Source of the DNA: Sphingopyxis bauzanensis
Lineage (GTDB): Bacteria > Pseudomonadota > Alphaproteobacteria > Sphingomonadales > Sphingomonadaceae
Direction of reading: 5' to 3'
Length of the DNA stretch: 64,000 nt
Assembly (NCBI RefSeq): GCF_002205675.1
Contig: NZ_NISK01000004.1
Location: 186,001 to 250,000, forward strand
In this document: positions 17,012 to 27,036 of the stretch, in pieces
Numbering within the stretch: position 1 is the first letter of the stretch
Layout of the letters: each line of letters opens with the position of its first letter
Program-made: the position numbers and the translations under genes
The notes under the pieces: model-generated
Databases searched by the model: none
What the model was told of the DNA's origin: nothing
What the model saw: only the letters and a program-made list of their open reading frames with translations

Positions 17012-17171
17012 AACAAGGCGACTGCCCATCGGCGGCAGAGGATTATCCGGCCGCCGAGATCGCTGCGGGATAGCGGTCGTGCGCAGTCCGCCGCACGCAA
17101 CCGGACGTAGTTGACGCGCCGTCCCGAAAGCGACAGACCTGCACCGTCTGGCAAAAAAAGGGACGGTTTTC

Positions 17172-19334
17172 ATGCGCAAACTGGTAATTCTCGGTGCGAG
17201 CCTGCTCGCACTTTCTTCGCATCTGACTTTTGCGCAGGATATGCCGTCCCCCGCGCCAGCGACGCAAGAAACCGCCACCCCCACCCCCGCCGCAACACCC
17301 GGATCGGCGGTCGGCAGCGCGCGCACAGCGCCCGAACGCCGGCTGACGGGCGCCGACCTGTTCGATCTCGCTATCGCCGCCGATCCGCAGATCAGCCCCG
17401 ACGGCCGCCACATCGCCTATGTCAGGCGCCAGAACGACATCATGACCGACCGAGCGGTCAGCTCGATATGGCTGATCGACACTGCGACCGGCGAAGAAAC
17501 CCCGCTGGCGGGACGGCAAGGCGGCGCCTTTGCCCCGCGCTGGTCGCCCGACGGCAAGCGCCTTGCCTATGCCTCGACCGACGGCGGCAGCGCCCAGCTG
17601 TGGGTGCGCTGGATGCAGGGCGGCGAGGCGGTGCGGCTGACCGGCCTGCCGACCGCGCCCTCATCGCTCGCCTGGGCGCCCGACGGCCGTTCGATCGCCT
17701 ACACGATGCTGGTCAAGGATGAGGGGCTCAAGCTCGGCGAGGCGCCCGCCAACAAGCCGAAGGGCGCGACCTGGGCCGAACCGCTCGAAGTCCGCGACCT
17801 CCTCACCTATCGCGCCGACGGACAGGGCTATGTCGAACCGGGCTTCGAAAAAATCTTCCTCGTCCCCGCCACCGGCGGCGCCCCGCGCCAGCTAACCTTT
17901 GGCCCCTATCACGACAATGGCCCGCTCAGCTGGTCGCGCGACGGCCGCACGCTGTATTTCGCCGCCAATCGCAAGCCCGACTGGGAAACCGACCCGCTCG
18001 AAAGCGAGGTCCACGCGCTCGACGTCGCCAGCGGCCGCATCACCGCGCTCACCGACCGCAACGGTCCCGACGCGAACCCGCTCGTCTCGCCCGACGGCAG
18101 CAAGATCGCGTATCTCGGGTTCGACGACGCCGGGCGCGCCTATGAAAACACCCACCTCTACGTGATGAACCGCGACGGCTCAGGCCGCCGCAACCTCACC
18201 GAAAATTGGGATTACAGCGTCGACGCGATCCTATGGGGTGACGGCGGCCGCGCGCTCTACGCGCAATATGACGATCATGGCGAAACCAAAATCGCGCGCA
18301 TCGGCCTCGACGGATCGGTCCGCGACGTCGCCAAGGGGCTGTCGGGCGGTGGCATGGACCGCCCCTATACCGGCGGCAGCTTCACCGTGTCCGACGGCGA
18401 CGCGATTGCCTTCACTGGCGGCACCGCCACCCGCCCAGCCGAGGTTCAGCTCGCGCGGGGCGGATCGGCGCGCATCCTCACCGATCTCAACCGCTCGCTT
18501 CGTGAAGTCAAAGCGTTCGGCGAAGTTCGCAAGATCACCACCCCCTCCAGCCATGACGGCAAAGAGATCGAAGGCTGGCTGACCCTACCCCCCGGCTATG
18601 TCGAGGGTCAACGCGTGCCGCTGATCCTCGAAATCCACGGCGGCCCCTTCACCGCCTATGGTCCGCATTTTTCAACTGACAACCAGCTTTATGCCGCGGG
18701 CGGCTACGCCGTCCTCTCGGCCAACCCGCGTGGCTCGACCAGCTATGGCGAGGCGTTCGCGCAGGAAATTGACAAGGCCTATCCGGGCAATGATTATTTC
18801 GACCTGATCAGCATCGTCGACCGCGCCATCGCACTCGGCGTCGCCGATCCCGACGCGCTGTTCGTCACCGGCGGCTCGGGTGGCGGCGTGCTCACCAGCT
18901 GGATCGTGGGCAAGACCAGCCGCTTCAAGGCCGCGGTCACCCAGAAACCGGTGATCAACTGGACCACGCAGGCACTCACCGCCGACGGCCCCGCCTTTTT
19001 CGGCCCCTACTGGCTCGGCGCGATGCCGTGGGAAAAGCCAGAACTTTACTGGTCTCTGTCGCCGCTGTCGCTTGTCGGGAATGTCGAAACCCCGACCCTG
19101 GTCGTCGTCGGCGCCGAGGATTATCGCACCCCGGTCAGCGAATCCGAACAATATTACACCGCGCTCCGCCTGCGCGGCGTCCCCACCGCGCTCGTCACCA
19201 TCCCCGGCGCCAGTCACGGCGGCATCGCCGCGCGCCCGTCGCAATCAGCCGCCAAGGCCGCCGCGATCCTCGCCTGGTTCGCCAAATATCGCAAAGGCTG
19301 GACCCGTGCCGCCGCCCCGCGCCCGTCCGACTGA
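17172..19334 (+). CDS. Exported S9 (prolyl oligopeptidase/dipeptidyl peptidase) family peptidase
   Basis: The 720-residue enzyme has a signal peptide cut near FAQD (21). A seven-bladed WD40/PD40-type propeller follows (about 55-430; repeated SPDGRHIAYV, SPDGKRLAYAS, SRDGRTLYFA, SPDGSKIAYL motifs), then the alpha/beta-hydrolase domain (450-720). The catalytic triad is visible as S569 in GGSGGG, D650 in GAEDYRTP and H682 in GASHGG. Such enzymes cut after proline or alanine in peptides; in the periplasm or on the outer membrane they feed on peptides. The ribosome site is weak and the preceding gene is 160 bases away. Confidence 0.9.
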   Translation: MRKLVILGASLLALSSHLTFAQDMPSPAPATQETATPTPAATPGSAVGSARTAPERRLTGADLFDLAIAADPQISPDGRHIAYVRRQNDIMTDRAVSSIWLIDTATGEETPLAGRQGGAFAPRWSPDGKRLAYASTDGGSAQLWVRWMQGGEAVRLTGLPTAPSSLAWAPDGRSIAYTMLVKDEGLKLGEAPANKPKGATWAEPLEVRDLLTYRADGQGYVEPGFEKIFLVPATGGAPRQLTFGPYHDNGPLSWSRDGRTLYFAANRKPDWETDPLESEVHALDVASGRITALTDRNGPDANPLVSPDGSKIAYLGFDDAGRAYENTHLYVMNRDGSGRRNLTENWDYSVDAILWGDGGRALYAQYDDHGETKIARIGLDGSVRDVAKGLSGGGMDRPYTGGSFTVSDGDAIAFTGGTATRPAEVQLARGGSARILTDLNRSLREVKAFGEVRKITTPSSHDGKEIEGWLTLPPGYVEGQRVPLILEIHGGPFTAYGPHFSTDNQLYAAGGYAVLSANPRGSTSYGEAFAQEIDKAYPGNDYFDLISIVDRAIALGVADPDALFVTGGSGGGVLTSWIVGKTSRFKAAVTQKPVINWTTQALTADGPAFFGPYWLGAMPWEKPELYWSLSPLSLVGNVETPTLVVVGAEDYRTPVSESEQYYTALRLRGVPTALVTIPGASHGGIAARPSQSAAKAAAILAWFAKYRKGWTRAAAPRPSD

Positions 19335-19440
19335 CGCGCGGCGGCGTCGCGAGTCCACCGGCGGTTTTTCCGGCGCATAGTTTTCCTCGTTGGCTGGAGC
19401 GCCCGCTAACGACCCCAAAGCCGAAACACACTCGCGCGCC

Positions 19441-19914
19441 TTACCCAACCTCCGCAATATCTCCTGCCCGGTCGCCCAGCACGTAACGCGGCCCCGCGCC
19501 GCGCTGCGCGGCCTTGTCCTGCGCGTTGTACAGCCCGCATTTTTTCAGGCTCAGGCAACCGCAGCCGATACACTGGTCGAGCAAGCCGCGCGTCCGGGTC
19601 AGCGCCGCGATCTGCGCGTCGATGCGCGCGCGCAGCCCGGTGCTGATCCGCGTCCAGTCAGCGGCATTCGGGGTCCGTCCGGCGGGCAGGCGCGCCAGTT
19701 CGGCGGCGATTTCCTCCAGGCTTAATCCCATCTGTTGCGCGATCAGGATGAACGACACGCGGCGGATGTCGGCGCGCAGGAAGCGGCGCTGGCCGCCGCC
19801 GGTGCGCAGCGCATCGAGCAGCCCCTTCGCTTCATAGAAGCGGATCGCCGACACTGCGACGCCGGTGCGCGCCGCGAGTTCGCCGATGGCGATAAAATCC
19901 GTCCGTTGCTTCAA
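19441..19914 (-). CDS. soxR: SoxR redox-sensing regulator, MerR family, TTG start
   Basis: 157 residues from the TTG at 19914. The MerR helix-turn-helix (IGELAARTGVAVSAIRFYEAKGLL) lies at the N-terminus, a long dimerisation helix follows, and the [2Fe-2S] ligands are CIGCGCLSLKKC, the four-cysteine SoxR signature. Oxidation of the cluster by redox-cycling compounds activates transcription. The frame stays open to an ATG at 19998, but that start would put the SoxR binding site inside the gene. The TTG has AGGGGAGGG directly upstream and gives a length close to the 154 residues of E. coli SoxR, so it is preferred. It is divergent from the VOC gene. Confidence 0.88.
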   Translation of the reverse strand: MKQRTDFIAIGELAARTGVAVSAIRFYEAKGLLDALRTGGGQRRFLRADIRRVSFILIAQQMGLSLEEIAAELARLPAGRTPNAADWTRISTGLRARIDAQIAALTRTRGLLDQCIGCGCLSLKKCGLYNAQDKAAQRGAGPRYVLGDRAGDIAEVG

Positions 19915-19955
19915 CGCGCCCTCCCCTGCTCGATCACCATCCGTATGATCGTCGC

Positions 19956-19986
19956 TTGACCTAAACCTTACTTCAGCTTTCATAAA
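19956..19986 (+). promoter_or_regulatory. SoxR-type promoter with SoxR box
   Basis: -35 TTGACC (19956-19961), a 19-base spacer and -10 CATAAA (19981-19986): the overlong spacer is characteristic of MerR-family activated promoters. The SoxR box at 19960-19977, CCTAAACCTTACTTCAGC, matches the known CCTCAAGTTAACTTGAGG core at 12 of 18 positions and lies in the spacer. The promoter faces the VOC gene at 20019, about 30 bases downstream. Confidence 0.7.
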
Positions 19987-20018
19987 TCGCTGCGTCAACC
20001 CGAATCAGGAGCCAATCC

Positions 20019-20414
20019 GTGACGTATCCCTTTATCGAGCATATCAATCTGACAGTCAGCGATCCCGATCGCACCGCCACACTTCTCGCTGCCATCTTTG
20101 GCTGGCACGAGCGTTGGCGCGGCCCGGCGCGCGACGGCGGCCGCACGATCCACCTTGGCAGCGATGCCGCCTATGTCGCGCTCTACACCGGGCCGGACGG
20201 ACAGCATGCAGGCATCCGCTATCCCAAGGGCGAGCCGCTGAACCATGTCGGGGTGCAGGTCGACGATCTTGACGCCATTGAAGGGCGCGTAAAAGCGGCT
20301 GGCCTCACCCCCTTCAACCACGACGATTATGACCCCGGCCGCCGCTTCTATTTCTTCGATCCCGACGGCATCGAATATGAGGTCGTCAGCTATGTCGAGC
20401 CGCAGCGACGCTAA
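20019..20414 (+). CDS. VOC-superfamily (glyoxalase/dioxygenase-like) protein
   Basis: 131 residues with two VOC half-modules: IEHINLTVSDPDRTATLLAAIFGW (first strand-helix) and LNHVGVQVDDLDAIEGRVKAAG (second), ending in YFFDPDGIEYEVVSY. Metal-ligand candidates are H9, H74 and the final E of IEYE. The start is GTG with CAGGAG upstream. Such proteins open, isomerise or bind aldehydes, aromatics or antibiotics; the chemistry cannot be read. The SoxR-type promoter directly upstream suggests induction by redox-active compounds, which fits a detoxification role. Confidence 0.85.
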   Translation: MTYPFIEHINLTVSDPDRTATLLAAIFGWHERWRGPARDGGRTIHLGSDAAYVALYTGPDGQHAGIRYPKGEPLNHVGVQVDDLDAIEGRVKAAGLTPFNHDDYDPGRRFYFFDPDGIEYEVVSYVEPQRR

Positions 20415-20478
20415 GCCGGGCAACAATGGAGCGGCTGCCGCGTTGGTGACTCATCAAGAGAAAAGGAGCCCCCCCCCG

Positions 20479-20943
20479 ATGAGCGACGATATCAAAAAGC
20501 AGTTCTGGAAAGCCCTCGCCGACAGCCCCTATGTGATGGTCGGCACCACCGGCAGCCGCGAGCATCACATCCCGATGAACGCGCAACTCGACAAGGATGC
20601 CAACAGCGCTTTCTGGTTCTTTACCTCGACCGACAACCGCCTTGCAAATGGCGGTCCAGCGATGGCGCAGTTCGCGTCCAAGGGCCACGAGCTGTTCGCC
20701 TGCATCGCAGGAACGCTGGTGGTCGAAAACGACCGCGCCGTGCTCGACAGGCTGTGGAGCAACGGCGTCGCGGCGTGGTATGACGGCGGCAAGGATGATC
20801 CCAAACTTGTTCTGCTGCGCTTCGATCTGGCTGATGCCGAAATCTGGACCGCCGATCCAGGGATAAAGGGCGTTTTCAAACTGATGACCGGCATGAAGAT
20901 GAACGAAGGCGATCTCGGCAAGCACGCCGAGGTGGCGCTGTAA
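20479..20943 (+). CDS. Pyridoxamine 5'-phosphate oxidase-like (general stress) protein
   Basis: 154 residues of the split-barrel flavin-binding family, close to the general stress protein 26 group: a FWKALADSPYVMVGTTGS first strand, HIPMNAQLDKDANSAFWFFTSTDNR around the flavin site, and RLWSNGVAAWYDGGKDDPKLVLLRFD at the far end. It may bind FMN or F420-like cofactor; catalysis is unknown. ATG 20479 is chosen because AAAAGGAG at 20461-20468 precedes it. A run of nine cytosines lies between ribosome site and start. It follows the VOC gene by 64 bases and may be in the same SoxR-dependent transcript. Confidence 0.82.
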   Translation: MSDDIKKQFWKALADSPYVMVGTTGSREHHIPMNAQLDKDANSAFWFFTSTDNRLANGGPAMAQFASKGHELFACIAGTLVVENDRAVLDRLWSNGVAAWYDGGKDDPKLVLLRFDLADAEIWTADPGIKGVFKLMTGMKMNEGDLGKHAEVAL

Positions 20944-20950
20944 CTCCAGT

Positions 20951-21084
20951 TCCTCCCCGTGCCGCAGGCATGGGGAGGTGGCAGCCCGAAGGGCTGGCGG
21001 AGGCTATGGCGAAACGCTGCCGCCCCGCCACCGCTCATCTGCGATGAGCGGTCCCCCTTCCCATCGCTGCGCGACAGGGAGGAT
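20951..21084. repeat. Dispersed palindromic repeat element, copy 2
   Basis: The second full copy of the element at 1001-1135: same TCCTCCCC start, ATGGGGAGGTGGCAG, GGCGGAGGCTATGGCG, CCGCCACCG and GGGAGGATT end, in the same order. The copies differ at many loop positions while the stems keep pairing, so change appears limited to compensating or loop bases. It lies between two convergent genes, 7 bases after one and 4 before the other. Confidence 0.75.
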
Positions 21085-21087
21085 TTG

Positions 21088-22080
21088 TCAAAGGACCGGC
21101 GGCCCAATCCGTCCCTCGCGAAACTCGAACCCACCCTCACGGTCCCGCGCCAGCAGTGCGGGGCCGTCGAGGTCGACCCATCGCGCCCGCTGCGCCAGTA
21201 CGAACGCCGGTGCGATCGCTAGGCTGGTCGACAACATGCATCCGACCATGATCGACAGCCCGGCGGCGTCGGCAGCATCGGCGATACGCAACGCCTCGGT
21301 CAGCCCGCCCGCCTTGTCGAGCTTGATGTTCACCCCATCGTAGAAGGCGCCGATCCGCGCGACGTCGGCGGCGGTCTGGCAGCTTTCGTCGGCAACGAAC
21401 GGGATCGGTGCATAAATCGGATCGAGCAACGCGTCAGTGCCGACCGCGACCGGCTGCTCGATCATCTCGACCCCGAAATCGGCAAGTGCTTCGGCCTCAG
21501 CCAATATGTCGAGCTGCCCCCAGCTTTCATTGGCATCGACGATTAGCCGCGCTTCGGGCGCGCCTGTGCGCACCGCGGCAACGCGCAGCCGATCATCCTC
21601 GCCGGTCAGCTTGATCTTGAGCAGGCGATAGCCGTCGGCCTCGGCGGTCGCGGCCTGCTCTGCCATCGCCCCCGGCGATCCAAGCGAAATGGTAAAGGCG
21701 GTGACCCGCGCCGTCGGCGCGCCATCGCAGCCCGCCAGCTGCCAAAGCCGCAGCCCGCGCTGCTTCGCCTCCAGATCCCATAGCGCGCAGTCGAGCGCGT
21801 TGCGCGCGGCGCCCGGCGCCATTAATTCCTGCACCAACGCCCGCGCGGCGGCGGCATCCAGGTCGGCGATATGCGGCGCCGCCAGCAATATCTGATCGCG
21901 GCACCTCGCTGCATCCTCGCCCAGATAATAGACCGGCGTGCCTTCGCCGCGCCCGATCGCGCCCTCGCTCTCAACTTCTGCCGCCACGACATCGACATAA
22001 GTCTTCGCGCCGCGCGCGATCACAAATGATCCCGCCACCGCCCAACGCTCGACCCGCGCGCTTTTCAGTTGGATAGCCAT
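21088..22080 (-). CDS. Dipeptide epimerase (enolase superfamily, L-Ala-D/L-Glu type)
   Basis: 330 residues of the muconate-lactonizing subgroup of the enolase superfamily. Visible catalytic groups are KIK with K155 and K157, metal ligands D182 (VDANESW), E208 (MIEQP) and D231 (VADES), and the second base K253 (NIKLDKAGG). The DLD pair at 303-305 (WVDLDGP) is the dipeptide-binding mark of L-Ala-D/L-Glu epimerases such as YcjG. It would epimerise murein-derived dipeptides for recycling. The ATG at 22080 is the natural start; the open frame runs further upstream but that part is antisense to the YkvA gene. Confidence 0.88.
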   Translation of the reverse strand: MAIQLKSARVERWAVAGSFVIARGAKTYVDVVAAEVESEGAIGRGEGTPVYYLGEDAARCRDQILLAAPHIADLDAAAARALVQELMAPGAARNALDCALWDLEAKQRGLRLWQLAGCDGAPTARVTAFTISLGSPGAMAEQAATAEADGYRLLKIKLTGEDDRLRVAAVRTGAPEARLIVDANESWGQLDILAEAEALADFGVEMIEQPVAVGTDALLDPIYAPIPFVADESCQTAADVARIGAFYDGVNIKLDKAGGLTEALRIADAADAAGLSIMVGCMLSTSLAIAPAFVLAQRARWVDLDGPALLARDREGGFEFREGRIGPPVL

Positions 22081-22104
22081 GCGGGGATAGTAAGGGTGCA
22101 AAGC

Positions 22105-22500
22105 ATGACCGGCAAATCCCTTTCCGAACGCATCGGCGACCTTGGCCGCCGCCTCGCGGTCGAGGCGCACGCCGCGTGGCTCGCTGCCCGCGACCCACGC
22201 GTGCCGATCCTTGCGCGCATCCTTGCGATCGCAGTCGCCGCCTATGCTTTGTCGCCGATCGACCTGATCCCCGATTTCATTCCGGTGCTGGGCTGGCTCG
22301 ATGACCTGATCATCGTCCCGCTCGGGCTGATCCTCGTGCGCCGCCTGATCCCTGCGCCGCTCTGGACCGAACTCCACGCCGCGGCCGAGGCCGCAAGCGA
22401 ACGCCCGTCGAGCCGCGCCGGTATGGCGTTCATCCTGCTGTTATGGGCGGGGCTGCTCTATGTCGCCTATTGGAGCGTGCGCACTTCTCCTTGGCACTAG
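22105..22500 (+). CDS. YkvA-family (DUF1232) membrane protein
   Basis: 131 residues with the DUF1232 signature YALSPIDLIPDFIPVLGWLDDLIIVP (about 55-80) and a C-terminal membrane helix (AGMAFILLLWAGLLYVAYW). The family is widespread in bacteria and is thought to be a small inner-membrane protein; its function is unknown. It is divergent from the dipeptide epimerase, 24 bases apart, so the two starts share a very short control region. Confidence 0.85.
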   Translation: MTGKSLSERIGDLGRRLAVEAHAAWLAARDPRVPILARILAIAVAAYALSPIDLIPDFIPVLGWLDDLIIVPLGLILVRRLIPAPLWTELHAAAEAASERPSSRAGMAFILLLWAGLLYVAYWSVRTSPWH

Positions 22501-22532
22501 GGCCGGGGCAACGTCGCAATCGCCACGGTCGG

Positions 22533-23159
22533 TCAGCGCGCCTCGTAGAGCATTTTTGCCACCGCCTCGCGAAGCCATCGCGTCTTGACAAAACCGCGGT
22601 CGGTCAAGGCGATGAGCATGGCGTCGTCGTCGGCATAGCGTTTGAAATCGCTGATATACCCGTTGGTCCCGCCGGTATGGCCGTGCATCTTGACTCCAGA
22701 CACTTCGCCAACGAAGACGCCATGCTCATCGCCTTGACCCCGCTCTCCGGCCGGTCCGCAGGTATCCGCATCATGTCTTCGAGCGACCGGCGCGAAACGA
22801 TCTTTCCGGCGCTGCGCGCCGCATCAAGCGCAACAAATCATCGACGGTGGCCCGCACCGCGCCGGCCCCAAGCTGGATAAATGCATAATTCACCGCCTGC
22901 TCCAAGCTGCTCGGCGCACCATTGTATCCGAACGCGAGACCCGTCTCATTGACCGGCTGCGGATGGCCCATCAGGATATAGGGGCTTTCGATGCTGGTTC
23001 GCGGCCGTGATAGGTTGCAAAACGCTGGCCTTGAGCCGCGCTGGCCAGCGTCACGAACATCCACGCGTCCGCGCCGACGCCGATCGACAGCCATTGGTCG
23101 CTCGCCGCGCGCATTGCAGCAGCCAAGGTGGCCCCGATGCGGTTGGTCACTTGGATCAT
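22533..23159 (-). pseudogene. Decayed serine hydrolase (class C beta-lactamase family)
   Basis: This 700-base gap holds a broken gene. The C-terminal piece reads GHTGGTNGYISDF...RYADDDAMLIALTDRGFVKTRWL and ends at a TGA (22533-22535); HTG is the KTG-like box of class C lactamases and esterases. Upstream, in other frames, come PYILMGHPQPVNETGLAFGYNG, then LGAGAVRATVDDLLRLMR, then AGKIVSRRSLEDMM. At least two frame changes are needed to read through. The N-terminal half with the SxxK serine is absent. A 29-base inverted repeat sits in the C-terminal piece (see below). It is not expected to make an active enzyme. Confidence 0.75.
22602..22739. repeat. 29-base inverted repeat inside the serine-hydrolase pseudogene
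   Basis: The stretch 22602-22630 and the reverse complement of 22711-22739 agree at 28 of 29 positions, with 80 bases between them. The first copy encodes, on the minus strand, the DDDAMLIALT segment of the hydrolase. The second is a near copy of that segment in opposite orientation and lies where the intact protein should read differently. It looks like a template-switch copy made when the gene decayed. Confidence 0.75.
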
Positions 23160-23208
23160 TCCTGCTCGAATCGGCCGCGATAAAGGCCCATGCCGATGGC
23201 GGCGGACG

Positions 23209-24429
23209 TTATCCGCCGTTGCTCCGTATCCATTTTTCGACCACCGGCGCAATATCCTCGCGCCATTTGCGGCCGTTGAAGATCCCGTAGTGACCGACTG
23301 TCTTCGCCATCAGATATTTCTTCTGTTCGGCCGGCAGGTTCTTCGCCAGCGTCAGCGCCGCTTTCGTCTGGCCGATCCCCGAAATATCGTCACGCTCGCC
23401 TTCGATCGCAAGCAGGGCAATATCCTCGATCGCATTCAGGTCCACCGGCTTGCCGCGATGCAGCATCTCGCCTTTGGGCAGCGCGTGGCGCTGGAACACG
23501 ACATCGACGGTCTGCAGATAGAATTCGGCGGTCATATCGCATACCGAGCGATATTCGTCGTAGAATTCCTTCGTCTTGTCGGCCTCTTCGCCGTCGCCGT
23601 CGACCAGATGTTTGAACATCGACCAGTGACTCATCATGTGATTGCCAAGGTTCATCGACATGAAGCCCGCGAGTTGCAAAAACCCCGGATAGACACGCCG
23701 ACCGGCGCCCGGATAATAGGCCGGGACCGTCGCGATGACATTTTCCTGGAACCACGCATGCGGGCGCGTCATCGCATGCTGGTTGACCGCGGTCGGCGCC
23801 TTGCGCGTATCGATCGGGCCGCCCATCATCGTCAGCGTTTTGGGACGGCATTTATTCTTGTCGGCGGCCATGATCGCCGCAGCGGCAAGCGCCGGAACGG
23901 ACGGCTGGCACACCGCCAGCATATGCGCGTCGGGGCCGATATGCTCCATCCAGCCGATCAGATAATCGATATAATCGTCGAGGTCGAACTTGCCCGCCTC
24001 AAGCGGCACGTTGCGCGCATCGCGCCAGTCGGTGATCCACACATCATGCCCGGGCAGCATTCGCTCGACCGTGCCGCGCAGCAAGGTCGCATAATGGCCC
24101 GACATCGGTGCGACGATGAGCAGCTTGGGCGCGTCTTTCGTACCCTTATGCTTGAAATGCTTGAGCTGCCCGAACGGTTTGCGCGCCTCAACGACCTCGG
24201 TCACCGGCACCACTTGGCCACCGACGGCGGTCTCGTAAAGGTCGAACGCGGGCTTGCCGCGCGGCGCCGCGGCATGCGCGAATACTTCCAGCGCCGATGC
24301 AAATTGCGGACTGCCGCCAAAATAGCCCAGCGGGTTTGCCGGGTGCTGCATCACCTGCGCCCCCGCGGTCGCCAGCGCGCTCGCGCCCGCCAGCCAGCTC
24401 TTTTGCATTTCAAAGGCGTGATACAGCAT
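23209..24429 (-). CDS. phaZ: Intracellular polyhydroxyalkanoate depolymerase
   Basis: 406 residues from MLYHAFEMQKSWLAG, the start shared by PhaZ enzymes of alphaproteobacteria. The alpha/beta-hydrolase core includes the nucleophile in VCQPSVPAL (a lipase-box variant with C and P around the serine), a long LVDGDGEEADKTKEFYDEYRSVCDMTAEFYLQT middle, and a GHYGIFNGRKWREDI end that supplies the histidine. It releases 3-hydroxybutyrate from stored PHB granules in the cytosol. AAGGA lies 9 bases ahead of the ATG at 24429. It is divergent from the ABC transporter. No phaP, phaC or phaR is nearby. Confidence 0.88.
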   Translation of the reverse strand: MLYHAFEMQKSWLAGASALATAGAQVMQHPANPLGYFGGSPQFASALEVFAHAAAPRGKPAFDLYETAVGGQVVPVTEVVEARKPFGQLKHFKHKGTKDAPKLLIVAPMSGHYATLLRGTVERMLPGHDVWITDWRDARNVPLEAGKFDLDDYIDYLIGWMEHIGPDAHMLAVCQPSVPALAAAAIMAADKNKCRPKTLTMMGGPIDTRKAPTAVNQHAMTRPHAWFQENVIATVPAYYPGAGRRVYPGFLQLAGFMSMNLGNHMMSHWSMFKHLVDGDGEEADKTKEFYDEYRSVCDMTAEFYLQTVDVVFQRHALPKGEMLHRGKPVDLNAIEDIALLAIEGERDDISGIGQTKAALTLAKNLPAEQKKYLMAKTVGHYGIFNGRKWREDIAPVVEKWIRSNGG

Positions 24430-24651
24430 GATCGATACGTTCCTTGGCAAGCCCCGACGCTCTTTGGGCGTCTGTTCGTTAGCGCCAGTCTAGGGCATCC
24501 AATCTATTGTGCAATGCGTCATAAACGCAGATCGCCCTCATCTTTGTCCGAAATTATGCGTCCAACTATGCAGTCCGGCTTCATAATCCATGAAGCAGAG
24601 CGCAATTCTGCGCCGTTGAGCGCGGGCGCCACCACTGCTAGGGCCGCTGCG

Positions 24652-26451
<1,800 letters not shown>

Positions 26452-26476
26452 TCGCCCGCCCTCAAAGGATATGACG

Positions 26477-27013
26477 ATGCTCTATGATATGACCGTTCCG
26501 GCCTATAAGAACGGCTTGGGCGCGCTGTCCGCGCAGCTCGACAAGGCGCTCGCAAGGGGCGCGGAGAACGGCGTCGGCGAAATGCAGCTGATCGTCGCGC
26601 GGCTCGCGCCCGACATGTTTCCCCTCGCCTCGCAGGTTCGCTTCAGCTGCCTCCAGGCCATCCAGCCGCCGACGCGTCTCGGCGCAATCGGCGCGCCCAC
26701 GCTGACCGACGACGCGACCGACTTCGCAGGCCTTCAGGCACAGATTGCTGCAACACTGACATGGCTCGACACCGTCGACGCGGCCACCCTAGACGCCGAC
26801 CCGGACCGGGCTGTCAGCTTCGATCTGCCCAACGGCATGGCCTTCGACATGACCGCGCGCACCTATGTCCGCGACTGGGCGCAGCCGCAATTTTACTTCC
26901 ACCTTGTCGCGGCCTATTCGATCCTGCGCCACATGGGCATCCCGCTCGGCAAAGTCGACTATGTTGGCTATATGATGGCGTATCTCCGCCCCGGTACCAC
27001 GCCGTCTGTCTGA
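26477..27013 (+). CDS. DUF1993 family protein
   Basis: 178 residues that read MLYDMTVPAYKNGLGALSAQLDKALARG at the start and AQPQFYFHLVAAYSILRHMGIPLGKVDYVGYM at the end, both typical of DUF1993, a DinB-like four-helix-bundle family with unknown activity. ATG 26477 is preferred over 26471 because AAAGGA at 26464-26469 is better spaced. It starts 26 bases after the ABC exporter and is probably co-transcribed with it. Confidence 0.82.
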   Translation: MLYDMTVPAYKNGLGALSAQLDKALARGAENGVGEMQLIVARLAPDMFPLASQVRFSCLQAIQPPTRLGAIGAPTLTDDATDFAGLQAQIAATLTWLDTVDAATLDADPDRAVSFDLPNGMAFDMTARTYVRDWAQPQFYFHLVAAYSILRHMGIPLGKVDYVGYMMAYLRPGTTPSV

Positions 27014-27036
27014 ACGGGGCTGGGAGCAGCTAGCGA

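Noticed and set aside
21088..22377. Longer N-terminus for the dipeptide epimerase
   Set aside because: The extra 99 residues are antisense to the YkvA gene and do not look like the family; MAIQLKSARV matches the usual start.
23128..24651. Over 500 extra codons open upstream of the ABC exporter
   Set aside because: This part is antisense to phaZ and its translation shows no family; the natural MASTPDL start lies at 24652.
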